Source: Streptosporangium brasiliense
Lineage (GTDB): Bacteria; Actinomycetota; Actinomycetes; Streptosporangiales; Streptosporangiaceae
Assembly (NCBI RefSeq): GCF_030811595.1
Contig: NZ_JAUSRB010000002.1
Location: forward strand, 3,596,001 to 3,660,000
Length of the DNA: 64,000 nucleotides
Reading direction: 5' to 3'
The translations under genes and the position numbers were made by a program. Position 1 is the stretch's first letter, and each line of letters opens with the position of its first letter. Positions 42,665-51,412 of the stretch are shown in pieces. The notes below the pieces were generated by a model, which saw nothing but the letters and a program-made list of their open reading frames with translations, searched no databases and had not been told where the DNA came from.

Positions 42665-44461
42665 TTGTCGTACATGATCGGCACCCCTCCCGGGCCGGAC
42701 GACGCCACGGATCCAGCGGGATTCGTCATGGCGCTGGGGCGGCTGCGGCGCTGGTCGGGCCTGAGCTACCGGCAGCTCGCGGCCAAGGCGGAGGCGTCCG
42801 GCGACGTCCTTCCCCCCAGCACGGCGGTCGGGGCGCTCAGCCGGGCGGCACTGCCGCGAGAAGAGCTGGTCGCCGCCTTCGTCCGGGCCTGCGGGGTGGA
42901 TGAGACGGTCGTCGCTCACTGGGTCGCCGTCCGCAGGCATCTCGCCGCCTCCGCCGCCCCACGGCCGCCTCTGCCCGTCGAGGAGGCCTACGCCCCCCTC
43001 CCCGCCGATCCGCGGCAGGATCCCGGCCCCTCCGGGGCGGGCTCTGCGGGGGCGGACCTTCCTGGGGCCGGCTCCGTGGAATCTGGTCTCTCCGGGGCGG
43101 CCTCTACGGGATCCGGTCTTCCCAGGGCGGGCTCTGCGGGGGCGGACCTTCCTGGGGCCGGCTCCGTGGAACCTGGTCTCTCCGAGGCGGGTTCGGTGGG
43201 ATCGGTCTCCGCTGGTTCCGACCTCTTCGGGGCCGATTCCGTCGGGGCGGGCTCCGCGGAAACGGATTCCGCTCTGTCCGGCCGTACTGGATCTGATTCC
43301 CTCGACTCCGGCTCCGCCGGATCGGTTCCCGCTGAATCCGAGGCCGCCGAGTCCGTTTCTCCGGGCGCTTTCTCCACCGCCCTGGATTCCGTCGCCCTGG
43401 ATTCCGCCGCCCTGGATTCCGTCGGGCGGTATCCCGTTGATTCAGATTCTGTGCGACCGAATTACCCTAATACGACCTCCTCTAATACGCCCCCTCCTAA
43501 TGCGGGCTCCGTTGATTCGGCATCCGCCGGCTCGGTCCTTGTCGGGTGGGCTCCGGCCGGCCCGGGCCCGGCCGCTCCGGTCCCCACCGGTCCGGATCTC
43601 GCCGATCCGATCTCCCCGGGGCCGGACCGGGCCGGTCCGTCCCCCGTCGCTCCGGTCTCCATCGGTCTGTCCTCCAGCGATCCGGTCTCCACCGGCCAGG
43701 TCCCCGACGAGTCCGGGCCCGACGGTCCGGGGCCTGACGCTCGGGTCTCCACCGGTCCGGCATCCGCCGCTCCGGGGGCGAGGTCGTGGCGGCGGCCCAT
43801 GGTCGCGGTGGCGGGGGCCGTCGCGGCACTGGTCGTGATCGGCGTCGCGGTGATGGCGGCGGCCGCGGGGACCTCCGCGCCCGGTTCTCCGACGGCGGAG
43901 GCCACGCGTTCCACCTTCCCGGGGTCCGTGCTCGCCGACGGCTGGTACCGGATCGTCCCCTCCCACGTCGCCGACCGTGACCTGTGCCTGGGAGAGGGAC
44001 GCGAGCGTAACCGCCGCACCGACCGGGAGCTGGCCGTCCAGCGCTCCTGCCAGGGCCTGTCCCCCGACACCTACGTGGCGGCCGTGGGCCGTGACGTCTA
44101 CCAGATCGAGTGGCACCACCCCGTCCAGGGCGTCGGCTGTCTGACGGTCGACCAGCCCTCCGACGGCAAGCCCGCCAAGAGCGGGGCCCCCGTCTACGGC
44201 GAGGCCCTGGTCGGGCCGTCGAACTGCACCAGGGCCGCCAACCAGCGTTTCCTCCTGGAGCCGGCCGATGCGCGGGTGTCCGGGGGCTTCACGGTCCGGC
44301 CCGTGCACAGCGGCATGTGCCTCGGCGTCCTGGGCGGGGTGGCCGACGTGGACGTCGGGGCCGAGCTGGTCCAGCACAACTGCACCGGCGGCGCCGACCA
44401 GGTGTTCCTCTTCGTCCCCGCCTCGGCGCCGGCGCAGGGCGGACGGGCCTCGGCGCCGTGA
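42665..44461 (+). CDS. Membrane-anchored HTH protein with lectin-like exterior
   Basis: About 598 residues. The N-terminal about 100 residues form a lambda-repressor-like HTH (MALGRLRRWSGLSYRQLAAK and a second helix region). A linker of about 270 residues is built from degenerate short repeats such as GAGSVESGLSGA and PVSTGQVPDESG. One transmembrane helix (RPMVAVAGAVAALVVIGVAV) leads to an outer domain of about 160 residues with a ricin-like trefoil look: WYRIVPSHVADRDLCLGEG, GVGCLTVDQ, FTVRPVHSGMCLGVLGG and LVQHNCTGGADQVFLFVP. TTG 42665 lies five bases behind GGGGAGG and is preferred over GTG 42647 or ATG 42674. Such proteins may sense extracellular glycan directly. DNA binding is not proven. 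Confidence 0.8.
   Translation: MSYMIGTPPGPDDATDPAGFVMALGRLRRWSGLSYRQLAAKAEASGDVLPPSTAVGALSRAALPREELVAAFVRACGVDETVVAHWVAVRRHLAASAAPRPPLPVEEAYAPLPADPRQDPGPSGAGSAGADLPGAGSVESGLSGAASTGSGLPRAGSAGADLPGAGSVEPGLSEAGSVGSVSAGSDLFGADSVGAGSAETDSALSGRTGSDSLDSGSAGSVPAESEAAESVSPGAFSTALDSVALDSAALDSVGRYPVDSDSVRPNYPNTTSSNTPPPNAGSVDSASAGSVLVGWAPAGPGPAAPVPTGPDLADPISPGPDRAGPSPVAPVSIGLSSSDPVSTGQVPDESGPDGPGPDARVSTGPASAAPGARSWRRPMVAVAGAVAALVVIGVAVMAAAAGTSAPGSPTAEATRSTFPGSVLADGWYRIVPSHVADRDLCLGEGRERNRRTDRELAVQRSCQGLSPDTYVAAVGRDVYQIEWHHPVQGVGCLTVDQPSDGKPAKSGAPVYGEALVGPSNCTRAANQRFLLEPADARVSGGFTVRPVHSGMCLGVLGGVADVDVGAELVQHNCTGGADQVFLFVPASAPAQGGRASAP
43030..43790 (+). repeat. Degenerate coding repeats of the HTH-lectin linker
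   Basis: Units of about 15-60 bases related to GGGGCGGGCTCTGCGG and TCCGGTCTCCACCGG recur here. They encode Ser/Ala/Gly/Pro/Asp-rich peptide, and the near-copy block around 43030-43100 returns at about 43125-43190. They leave all six frames open, producing spurious ORFs. Confidence 0.7.
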
Positions 44462-44468
44462 TCCCCCG

Positions 44469-45587
44469 TCAGCCGGCGGGCTGTCCGGCCAGGGGCTGCC
44501 GGATGGCCAGGGGCTGCCGGAAATAGGGATCCTTACCGGCCTCGGCGAACGCCTCCAGCACGCCGGGGCCGGTGAGTGAGAAGTCGCACTTGTCGGCGTC
44601 GGTGTTGTTCCACTGGATGATCGCCTTGAGGTTGGGCATCGTCTTCATCGCCTCGGGGATGTCGCGGTACCAGTCGGCGCGCGCCGAGGTGTCGCTCCGG
44701 TGGCTCTCGGTCCCGTATTCGGCGAGGATCAGGGGCTTGTCGGCGAAGCCGTTCTGCTGGAACCACTCGTAGGTCGGCCCTACGGTCTCCTTGAAGTCCT
44801 GCCAGTCGGCGCCGCGGCAGGTCGCGAAGTTGTAGGGGTCGTAGCTGATCCAGTCGACGTAGTCGTCACCCGGGTAGTAGGCCTTCCACCGGTCCCGGAA
44901 CGGGTAGTAGCCGGTGACGCCCCAGACCCAGAGCGCGTTGGTCGCGCCGGCCTGCCGGAAGCCGTCGACGATGCGCTTGTAGGCCGCGATGTACTCGGTG
45001 GAGGTCTGCCCGCTCTCGTCGCGGTCCTTCTCCCCGTCGAAGCCGACCAGGACGGGCCTGCCGTAGCTCTTCACCCGGGCGGCCTGGTCGGCGATCGCCT
45101 GGTCGTAGTGTCCGGCCGCGATGTCGCGCCAGGCGATGTCGAGGTTCTCGTCCCAGATGCTCGACTCCCAGCCGAGGAACAGGATGCGGTCGGTGCCCAG
45201 CTCGCTCTCGTCGCCCCGGAAGAACCGTCCGGCGTCGCTGTTGGACATGTCGTGATAGCTAATGGTGATGTCGAGCTTGCGGCCGATCTTCTGCTCCATG
45301 GCGGTCACGTCGGGGACCAGCTTGCGGTCGCGGCCCGGTGGCACGTGCATCCCCCACCAGGCCCCGCAGGGCGGCACGAGCCCGGTGGTCGGGGCGCACG
45401 AATCGGGTGGGTTCTGGGCGCCGGGCACCACCGGCGGCCGGTCGGCCGTGGTCTGCCGGCCGGGGGAGGTGTACACGTAGACGCCCACCGCGACCACGAG
45501 GACGCCGGCCAGGCCGATGAGGATCCATCGCGACGTCGAGGATCTGCCGCCCGTCCGGGCGTGCCTTCTCTTACCGGGCATAGTCAT
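44469..45587 (-). CDS. Membrane-anchored GH26-like glycoside hydrolase
   Basis: A 372-residue protein. A short basic N-terminus and one helix (about 20-42) anchor it so that the catalytic domain lies outside. The TIM-barrel domain starts at WWGMHVPPGRDR and resembles GH26 (beta-mannanase group): the probable acid/base E186 is in GFDGEKDRD, where typical members have F-x-HE, and the probable nucleophile E290 is in LILAEYGTES. Aromatic stretches WVWGVTGYYPFRDRWKAYYP and WISYDPYNF fit a sugar cleft. It is the last gene of the polysaccharide cluster on this strand and may trim or release the polymer. The missing histidine makes the substrate uncertain. Confidence 0.8.
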   Translation of the reverse strand: MTMPGKRRHARTGGRSSTSRWILIGLAGVLVVAVGVYVYTSPGRQTTADRPPVVPGAQNPPDSCAPTTGLVPPCGAWWGMHVPPGRDRKLVPDVTAMEQKIGRKLDITISYHDMSNSDAGRFFRGDESELGTDRILFLGWESSIWDENLDIAWRDIAAGHYDQAIADQAARVKSYGRPVLVGFDGEKDRDESGQTSTEYIAAYKRIVDGFRQAGATNALWVWGVTGYYPFRDRWKAYYPGDDYVDWISYDPYNFATCRGADWQDFKETVGPTYEWFQQNGFADKPLILAEYGTESHRSDTSARADWYRDIPEAMKTMPNLKAIIQWNNTDADKCDFSLTGPGVLEAFAEAGKDPYFRQPLAIRQPLAGQPAG

Positions 45588-45896
45588 GTGATCATCCAGG
45601 CGTTTGGTGCCGGCGGACCGGTTGTGGCCAACATGGATCGCGACTTATCACTTGCTCGAATTTTAAATTAATTTTTCTCAAGAATCGTGGCGATCGATGG
45701 CTATGGTCCGCATAAGGGAAAAATGTCGGCGTCACAGGAAGATCGCTGTCTGTGACATTACGCCCCCCGCCCCGGATCGGTGGTCGCGTACGCGTTTGGC
45801 CTGGTCAGCGGCGTGGCGACACGATCAGTGCGGGGTAGGGCGACCGGGGAGGCCGCGGCGGCACGCGCTCGCGGGCCCCTCCCCCCGGCGCAGGGC
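45588..45896. other. Intergenic region upstream of the GH26-like gene
   Basis: These 309 bases separate two minus-strand genes. An AT-rich tract at about 45655-45680, rare in this window, is the likely promoter region of the GH26-like gene. GTCACAG (45731-45737) and CTGTGAC (45750-45756) form a 7-bp dyad with a 12-base spacer, resembling a CRP-type site. No gene is recognisable, so the hydrolase is probably a separate transcription unit. Confidence 0.45.
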
Positions 45897-46988
45897 TTAC
45901 CGGGCCCTCATCCGGGTCCGCAGGTGGCCGTAGCGCTTCATGGCGCGGTCGGCCGCGCCGTACAGGACCGGGCTGTCGAGGATGAACCGCCGCACCCGCC
46001 GGACCGGTGCGCTGCGCAGCCAGTGCGCCGCCGCGCCGGCCGACCGCCGCCGCACGCAGCCCTCCGCCACCGGCTCACCCCGGCTGCGCAGTGCCTCCTT
46101 GTACTCGGAGCCGGTCCCGATCCCCAGGTCCATCGACCGGATCCCGGCCGCCGCGGCCGCCTCGGCCATCCTCAGATGCTGGATCAGGCCGGGGGAATAT
46201 CGGGCGAAGGCCGGGTCGTAGGCGGGGAACCAGCCGACCAGGACCGTGTCCGAGCGCAGGCCGAAGTGGCCCGCGACCGGCCTGCCGTCGCAGTAGAGCA
46301 TGGACAGGGGCCCCGCGAAGTCGCCGGTGTCGACCGCGTGCAGCCGCTCGGCGAGCTCCACCACCCACGGGCTGCCGAACCGGTCCTGGCGGCCCATCCG
46401 CAGATACTGCTCCGACTTCCAGCGCCGCAGCAGCCGGAACGACTCCTCGTCGCGGACCGCGAGGTCGAAGGTGAGCTCGCCGATGTCGCGACCGAGCTTG
46501 CGCTCCTTGTAGAGGGTGGACTTGAGGAACTTGGGGGAACGCTCGCGCAGCCCCTCCACGTAGGCCGGATAGCCGTCCGCGAGGTCGAGGACGACCGCCT
46601 CCTGGCGCAGGGTCTCGAACGGCTGGAACCACGGCTGCCCGTCGACCATGCAGCCGAACTCCCACACGTGCAGCCCGCAGCCCGTCAGCAGCGCCCGCGC
46701 GTCGAACTCCGCGCCGGGCGCGTGGACCACCCCCTGGCAGAGCGACACCCAGGCGCCCAGGGCGGTGCCCGTCCCGCCGGGATGCCGTTCGAAGGGGAAG
46801 AACCCGGTCGGCCCGCTCGCCTCGGAGATGACCGCGACCCTGGCCTCGGCGCTGACCTCGCCCATCGCGATCGCGAAGTCGGGGCTGAGGAAGGGGTTGG
46901 CCAGGCGCGGGGTGGCGCGCTGCATCGCGCGCCAGGCGCTGATCTCGGCCGTGCCGAGCTCTCCCGGCCGGATGACGTCGATCCTCAT
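45897..46988 (-). CDS. GNAT/FemAB-type acyltransferase (CelD/BioF2-like), copy 1
   Basis: A 363-residue protein with two GNAT-like halves, as in the CelD and FemAB-related acyltransferases. Shared marks are ANPFLSPDFAIAMG, TGFFPFERHPGG, FLKSTLYKERKLGRDIGEL, WKSEQYLRMGRQDRFG, VAGHFGLRSDTVLVGWFPAY and LGIGTGSEYKEALRSRGEPV. It is clearly paralogous to the gene at 54175-55293, and both lie in the polysaccharide cluster. The family transfers acyl or aminoacyl groups, often modifying cell-surface polymers. The ATG at 46988 overlaps the stop of the upstream glycosyltransferase by four bases, so they are coupled. Confidence 0.85.
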   Translation of the reverse strand: MRIDVIRPGELGTAEISAWRAMQRATPRLANPFLSPDFAIAMGEVSAEARVAVISEASGPTGFFPFERHPGGTGTALGAWVSLCQGVVHAPGAEFDARALLTGCGLHVWEFGCMVDGQPWFQPFETLRQEAVVLDLADGYPAYVEGLRERSPKFLKSTLYKERKLGRDIGELTFDLAVRDEESFRLLRRWKSEQYLRMGRQDRFGSPWVVELAERLHAVDTGDFAGPLSMLYCDGRPVAGHFGLRSDTVLVGWFPAYDPAFARYSPGLIQHLRMAEAAAAAGIRSMDLGIGTGSEYKEALRSRGEPVAEGCVRRRSAGAAAHWLRSAPVRRVRRFILDSPVLYGAADRAMKRYGHLRTRMRAR

Positions 46989-47899
46989 ATGCCGCGACCC
47001 ATCCGCTGCAGCCGGCCGACGATCGCGCGGGCGGGCACCCCCGCGGTGACGGCCAGCGCCAGGTAGGCGCGGGGCTCCCAGGGGCGCCGCCGTACGGTCC
47101 GGCCGATCCAGCGCAGGGCCTGGGCGCTGCGCCCCAGGGCGGCCTCGGCGAAGGCGATCTTCCCGGCGACCTGGGCGTAGCCGCCCGGCGTCGCCGCGAG
47201 ATCCGGATGGCGTTCCAGCATCCAGCGGAGCGCCGAGGAGATGGTCTCGCTGGACTCCACGAAGGAGAAGTAGGAGGAGCTGTGCAGCCTGACCCGCACG
47301 CCCGTGGCGGTCAGGTTGGTGATCGGCCCGATCCGGGCGGCCCGCAGCAGCAGCTCGTAGTCCTCGCCGTACCCGCCGGGCAGTTCCTCGCTGACCAGCC
47401 CGAAACCGTCGACCAGCGCCTCGCGGCGCATCAGGTAGGTGGAGGGATGCATCGAGGGGAGCTGCCTGCGCAGCAGGTCCCGCAGGGTCACCGTCGGGGT
47501 GGGCACCGCCCTGGCGAAGGTGGTCTCGTCGTTGAACAGCTCGATCCCGCACGTCGCGAAGTGGCCGCCGGCCCTGAGCGCGGTCACCTGAGAGCGCAGC
47601 TTGTGCGGCAGCCACAGGTCGGTGTCGTCGCAGAAGGCCACCAGCTCGCCGTCGTCCAGCAGCACGCCGGTGTTGCGGGCCCCGGCGATCCCGGGGCTGC
47701 GGGTGTTGGCGGTCACCACGACGCGGCGGCCCGGGGTGTCGGCGGCGAACGATCCGTCCGGCGGGCTCTGGTCGAAGACGGTGACACAGGTCAGGTCGCC
47801 CGGATAGTCCTGGCCGAGGATCGAGGCGATCGTCTCCTTGAGCAGTCCGGTGCGGTTGCGGGTCGGAATCACCACGGTGATCGCCGGCCAGTCGTCCAC
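46985..47899 (-). CDS. Family 2 glycosyltransferase
   Basis: A 304-residue GT-A enzyme: ITVVIPTRNRTGLLKETIAS at the start, SPGIAGARNTGVLLDDGELV, then FCDDTDLWLPH with the D-x-D-like metal motif, and an ED pair in GGYGEDYELLLRAARIG. A C-terminal helical tail (about 230-304) lacks membrane segments. It would add one sugar from an NDP donor to a growing repeat unit. It is coupled to the acyltransferase downstream. Confidence 0.9.
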   Translation of the reverse strand: MDDWPAITVVIPTRNRTGLLKETIASILGQDYPGDLTCVTVFDQSPPDGSFAADTPGRRVVVTANTRSPGIAGARNTGVLLDDGELVAFCDDTDLWLPHKLRSQVTALRAGGHFATCGIELFNDETTFARAVPTPTVTLRDLLRRQLPSMHPSTYLMRREALVDGFGLVSEELPGGYGEDYELLLRAARIGPITNLTATGVRVRLHSSSYFSFVESSETISSALRWMLERHPDLAATPGGYAQVAGKIAFAEAALGRSAQALRWIGRTVRRRPWEPRAYLALAVTAGVPARAIVGRLQRMGRGI

Positions 47900-47951
47900 G
47901 GTGGGTCCTTTCGTCGGGGCGGGGTTTCCGGCTCGCGGGAGGGGCGGTCCT

Positions 47952-49190
47952 TCAGAAGTCGAAGCCCAGGCGCTGGATGCCGTTGTCGAAATTGGAGGGC
48001 AGGTATTCGGGGTCGCCCACGGCCCGGATGCCGGGGAGCCGGGTGAACAGCTCGTGGAAGATCACGTTGAGTTCGCGCCTGGCCAGGTGGGCGCCGAGGC
48101 AGAAATGCGGGCCCGGGCCGCCGAACCCCACGTGCGGGTTGGGCGAGCGGGTGATGTCGAAGGCGTCCGGATCGGTGAAGACCGACCCGTCGCGGTTGGC
48201 CGAGACATACAGCAGCGCGACCCGGTCCCCGCGCCGGAAGGCGTGGCCGTTCAGGTCGCAGTCCTCGGTGACCGTACGGCGGAACTGCATGATCGGCGTC
48301 GCGTGGCGGACGATCTCCTCGATCGCCGTGGGGATGTGCCGGTCGTAGTCGGACAGCAGCAGCTCCCGCTGCCCGGGGTGGGCGGAGAGCAGATGGAGAC
48401 CGTGGGCGATCGCGTTGCGGGTGGTCTCGTTGCCCGCCACGAGGAGCAGGGTGAAGAACGAGCCCAGCTCCCGCGCGGTCAGCCGCTCACCGTCGACGTT
48501 CGCGTGGACCAGGGCGGAGACCAGGTCGTCGGACGGCTCGTTCCGGCGCCGCCGCCCGAGGCGGATCACCAGGCGCTGCAGGCTCATCAGGGCCGAGGCG
48601 TTGCGCACCCCCATGCGCAGCGCCCGCACCAGGTCGGAGCGGACCCCGGAGTATTCCGTGGAGGTGTCGACGTGCCGGTGCACCTCACCCCGGAGATCGC
48701 CGGGGATGCCCATCATGTCGCAGATGACGTTGATGGGCAGCCGGGCGGCCACGGCCCCGACGAAGTCGCGGGGGCGGTGCGCGAGCACGTCGTCGACGAT
48801 CTCCGCGCTGGTCCTGCGCAGGTCCTCCTCCAGTTTGGCCAGCATCCGGGGGGTGAACGCGCGGGCCACGATCCGCCGGAGCCGGGCGTGGCGGGGGTCG
48901 TCCATGTCGACCATCGCCTCGCCGAAGACGTGCCGCACCCACCCGGGAGGCTGCGGGCTCGACACCGAGGGCTCGCTGCTGAACACCGCGGGACGCCTGC
49001 TGGCCTCCACCACGTCCGCGTGTCTGACCAGGGCGTGGAAACCGGTGCCCGAGCGGAGGAACGGCACGCGGCGCTCGGCGAAGAACCTCGGTGCCGGAAG
49101 CTCCCGCAGCCGGGCGAAGACCGCGAGCCGGGCCTGCGGGGGCTGTGTCCAGAACGCCAGGTCGGCCAGGTCGTCGGTGGTCACATCCAT
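47952..49190 (-). CDS. Cytochrome P450
   Basis: A 412-residue soluble bacterial P450. It has the I-helix oxygen-activation motif AGNETTR, the K-helix EEIVR with the following R in FRRTV, and the heme loop FGGPGPHFCLGAHLAR with the cysteine thiolate at C364. It resembles CYP families of actinobacteria that act on lipids, steroids or terpenoids. Its position among polysaccharide genes on the same strand is unusual; it may modify a lipid carrier or an aglycone, or be a passenger. Ferredoxin genes are not adjacent. The first about 25 bases of the gene are part of a 53-bp tandem duplication shared with the end of the flippase gene. Confidence 0.93.
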   Translation of the reverse strand: MDVTTDDLADLAFWTQPPQARLAVFARLRELPAPRFFAERRVPFLRSGTGFHALVRHADVVEASRRPAVFSSEPSVSSPQPPGWVRHVFGEAMVDMDDPRHARLRRIVARAFTPRMLAKLEEDLRRTSAEIVDDVLAHRPRDFVGAVAARLPINVICDMMGIPGDLRGEVHRHVDTSTEYSGVRSDLVRALRMGVRNASALMSLQRLVIRLGRRRRNEPSDDLVSALVHANVDGERLTARELGSFFTLLLVAGNETTRNAIAHGLHLLSAHPGQRELLLSDYDRHIPTAIEEIVRHATPIMQFRRTVTEDCDLNGHAFRRGDRVALLYVSANRDGSVFTDPDAFDITRSPNPHVGFGGPGPHFCLGAHLARRELNVIFHELFTRLPGIRAVGDPEYLPSNFDNGIQRLGFDF

Positions 49191-49273
49191 CTAGGCTGCC
49201 GTTCTCGTCGTCTGGCCGTCAGGTCGTCGGTGATCACATCCATCTAGGCCGCCGTTCTCATCGTCCGGCCGTC
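49168..49273. repeat. 53-bp tandem duplication across a gene junction
   Basis: Copies at 49168-49220 and 49221-49273 differ at four positions. Each contains, on the minus strand, the end of the flippase coding sequence (RTAA and TAG) followed by ATGGATGTG, the P450 start. The duplication therefore leaves one vestigial stop and one vestigial start between the two genes. Confidence 0.92.
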
Positions 49274-51412
49274 GTCGGCCGCGGCCTTCTCGGGACGCCG
49301 CCGTGCCCCGCGCGCCGCCGCCAGGGTCAGGGCGAGCGCGCAGAGGCCGAGCAGGCAGAGCAGGGAGATCTGGACGCGCTCGGCCGGCGCCAGCCAGAGT
49401 CCGACCGTCACCAGCATCGCCGCCGGCCAGTGGAACCGCTCGTCACGGTGGACGGCCCTGGCGGCCAGCAGCGCCGGGGCGAGCGCCGCCACGGCGGCGG
49501 CGACAGGTGCCCACACCAGCAGCGGGGTGGGATCGGTGAGCCCCATGGCGCGGGCGAGGAAGGCGGGCAGGGCGAGGAGCCAGTCCCCGCCGGCGGCCTT
49601 CCCGGTGGCCATGATCTGTGTCACCCTCCCGGCGAGGCTCCCGGCCGAGCCGGCCATGGCCTCCGTCCCGTGCAGGCACAGGGTCACCGCGACGAGCTGC
49701 GCCCACAGCACCACCCGCCTGCGCCGCATGGCCAGCTCCGCGACGGAGGCCACGATCACCAGCCCGGCGCCGAGGGCCGTCGCGACGGCCCTGGGCAGGA
49801 CCGGCGGCCCGCCGTCCGCGGCGGCGAGCGCGACGACCGCCAGGCCCTCCACGGTGATCAGCGGGGGCAGCCACCGCCCCGCCCGCACCGGCCACGGCAG
49901 GCCGGGCCGGGCGGGCTCCGCCGCCTCGGCGGTTGCCCTCCTGGCGGGCCTGGCGGCCAGGGTGGGATGCGCGTCGACGATCATCATCACCAGCGTCGGA
50001 GTCTCGTCCGGTGACCTCTCGACGGCCGGCGTCCGCGCCCCGCGCACCACCTTGACCAGGCCCGGGCCGACGACGAGCATGACGATCACCTGGGCCGCGA
50101 GGGTGCCGAGGCCCACGCCGGTGATGCCATGTCTCTGGAAGAGGAGGAACGACAGCCCCACGACCAGGACGCACAGCAGCGCCTGGAGCACGAGCAGGGT
50201 CCGCGCCCTGCTGCGGGCGCGGAGCACCCCCAGATAGATCTCGATGACCGCGTGCGGGATCGACGCCAGGGCGAGCAGCCGCAGCACGTTGGCGCCGTGC
50301 TCGGCGAACGACGGGCCCCAGCCGAGCCGGAGGATGAGCGGCGCGGCCAGCGCGGCCACCAGCACCACGGGGACCAGGAGCATCATGGTCCGCCGGAGCG
50401 CCAGCACGCACTTACCGGCCAGCAGCGCGGGATCTCCCGACCCCTCGATGGTCAGCGAGATGGCCATGTTGACCGCCAGCATGTCGAAGACGCCGACGAG
50501 CGTGACCGCCGCGGCGTAGTAGCCGGCCGTCCGCGCGTCGACTCCCGCGAACACCAGCACCGGCATGAGATAGACGCTGGCCAGGATGAACAGCGTGCCG
50601 GGGAAGTCGCCGGCGAGGAAGCGGCCGATGCGGCCGGACCGGGGCGGGGCGCGGTGGGCGCTGCGCGCGGCGGCCAGCGGGGCCAGCCTGCCGAAGATCG
50701 CGATGCTGACCGGGACGACCGTGACGGCCACCGGGATCGTCCAGGCCAGGAAGATCCCGGTGCCGGGGAAGGCCGGGGCCAGCACGGCCAGCAACGCGAT
50801 CTTGGTCACCCCGACGGCTATCCCGATCAGGGGCACCCACGTGGCCTTGCCCAGCGCGGTGAGCACCACGTCCTGGACGGTGAACACGCACCACAGGAAG
50901 ACCGACAGCAGGAACCAGCCGGCCAGGCCGGGGCCGGCCAGCCCGCTGAAGTTGGGGCCCCACATGTCGAGCGTGGACAGGAAGAACACGGTGGCGACGA
51001 CCGCCGCGCCGCCGCCCACCAGATAGGTGGAGCCGATCAGGCGTCCGGTCGCCCGGCCGCCCTCGGGCAGGAAACGGGTCAGCGCGCCGACGAACCCGAA
51101 CGCGGTCAGCGCCGCGAGCAGGCGCATCGCGGCGATCAGCGCGGAGGAGCGGCCGTAGTCGCTCTCGCTGTAGAAGCGCACCGCGACCGTCCAGTAGGCC
51201 AGGCCGAGCACTCCGGCGGCCCCCGCGTTGACGATCAGCGAGTAGGCGTTGCGCAGCAGGGGGTCGTTCAGGTCTCTGGGCAGCCGGTTCCACAGGCTCC
51301 GCGGCGCTCCCCGCCGGTCCTGCCGCCGGCCTCGGCGCAGGCTCTGGCGCCGCTGCCGCCGCCGCTCCTGCCGCCCTCGTGCCGTCCCGCCGGACAGACC
51401 CGTGTCAGTCAC
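49244..51412 (-). CDS. Wzx-type polysaccharide flippase with extended C-terminal membrane domain
   Basis: A 722-residue membrane protein. After an Arg-rich cytoplasmic tail (about 1-50) come about twelve to fourteen helices of the MATE/Wzx (MVF) superfamily: NAYSLIVNAGAAGVLGLAYW, FVGALTRFLPEGGRATGRLI, GDFPGTLFILASVYLMPVLV and NVLRLLALASIPHAVIEIYL. A cytoplasmic linker (about 465-510) leads to a second hydrophobic block of about six helices that is not part of normal Wzx proteins. It should flip lipid-linked glycan units across the membrane. GTG 51412 overlaps the deacetylase stop by eight bases. The 3' end is inside the 53-bp duplication. Confidence 0.87.
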   Translation of the reverse strand: MTDTGLSGGTARGRQERRRQRRQSLRRGRRQDRRGAPRSLWNRLPRDLNDPLLRNAYSLIVNAGAAGVLGLAYWTVAVRFYSESDYGRSSALIAAMRLLAALTAFGFVGALTRFLPEGGRATGRLIGSTYLVGGGAAVVATVFFLSTLDMWGPNFSGLAGPGLAGWFLLSVFLWCVFTVQDVVLTALGKATWVPLIGIAVGVTKIALLAVLAPAFPGTGIFLAWTIPVAVTVVPVSIAIFGRLAPLAAARSAHRAPPRSGRIGRFLAGDFPGTLFILASVYLMPVLVFAGVDARTAGYYAAAVTLVGVFDMLAVNMAISLTIEGSGDPALLAGKCVLALRRTMMLLVPVVLVAALAAPLILRLGWGPSFAEHGANVLRLLALASIPHAVIEIYLGVLRARSRARTLLVLQALLCVLVVGLSFLLFQRHGITGVGLGTLAAQVIVMLVVGPGLVKVVRGARTPAVERSPDETPTLVMMIVDAHPTLAARPARRATAEAAEPARPGLPWPVRAGRWLPPLITVEGLAVVALAAADGGPPVLPRAVATALGAGLVIVASVAELAMRRRRVVLWAQLVAVTLCLHGTEAMAGSAGSLAGRVTQIMATGKAAGGDWLLALPAFLARAMGLTDPTPLLVWAPVAAAVAALAPALLAARAVHRDERFHWPAAMLVTVGLWLAPAERVQISLLCLLGLCALALTLAAARGARRRPEKAAADDGRTMRTAA

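Noticed and set aside
43030-43790. Separate genes in other frames across the repetitive linker (for example 42900-43838 + and 43442-44377 -)
   Set aside because: The repeats leave all frames open; only the frame joining the HTH to the lectin-like domain has a ribosome site and recognisable domains at both ends.
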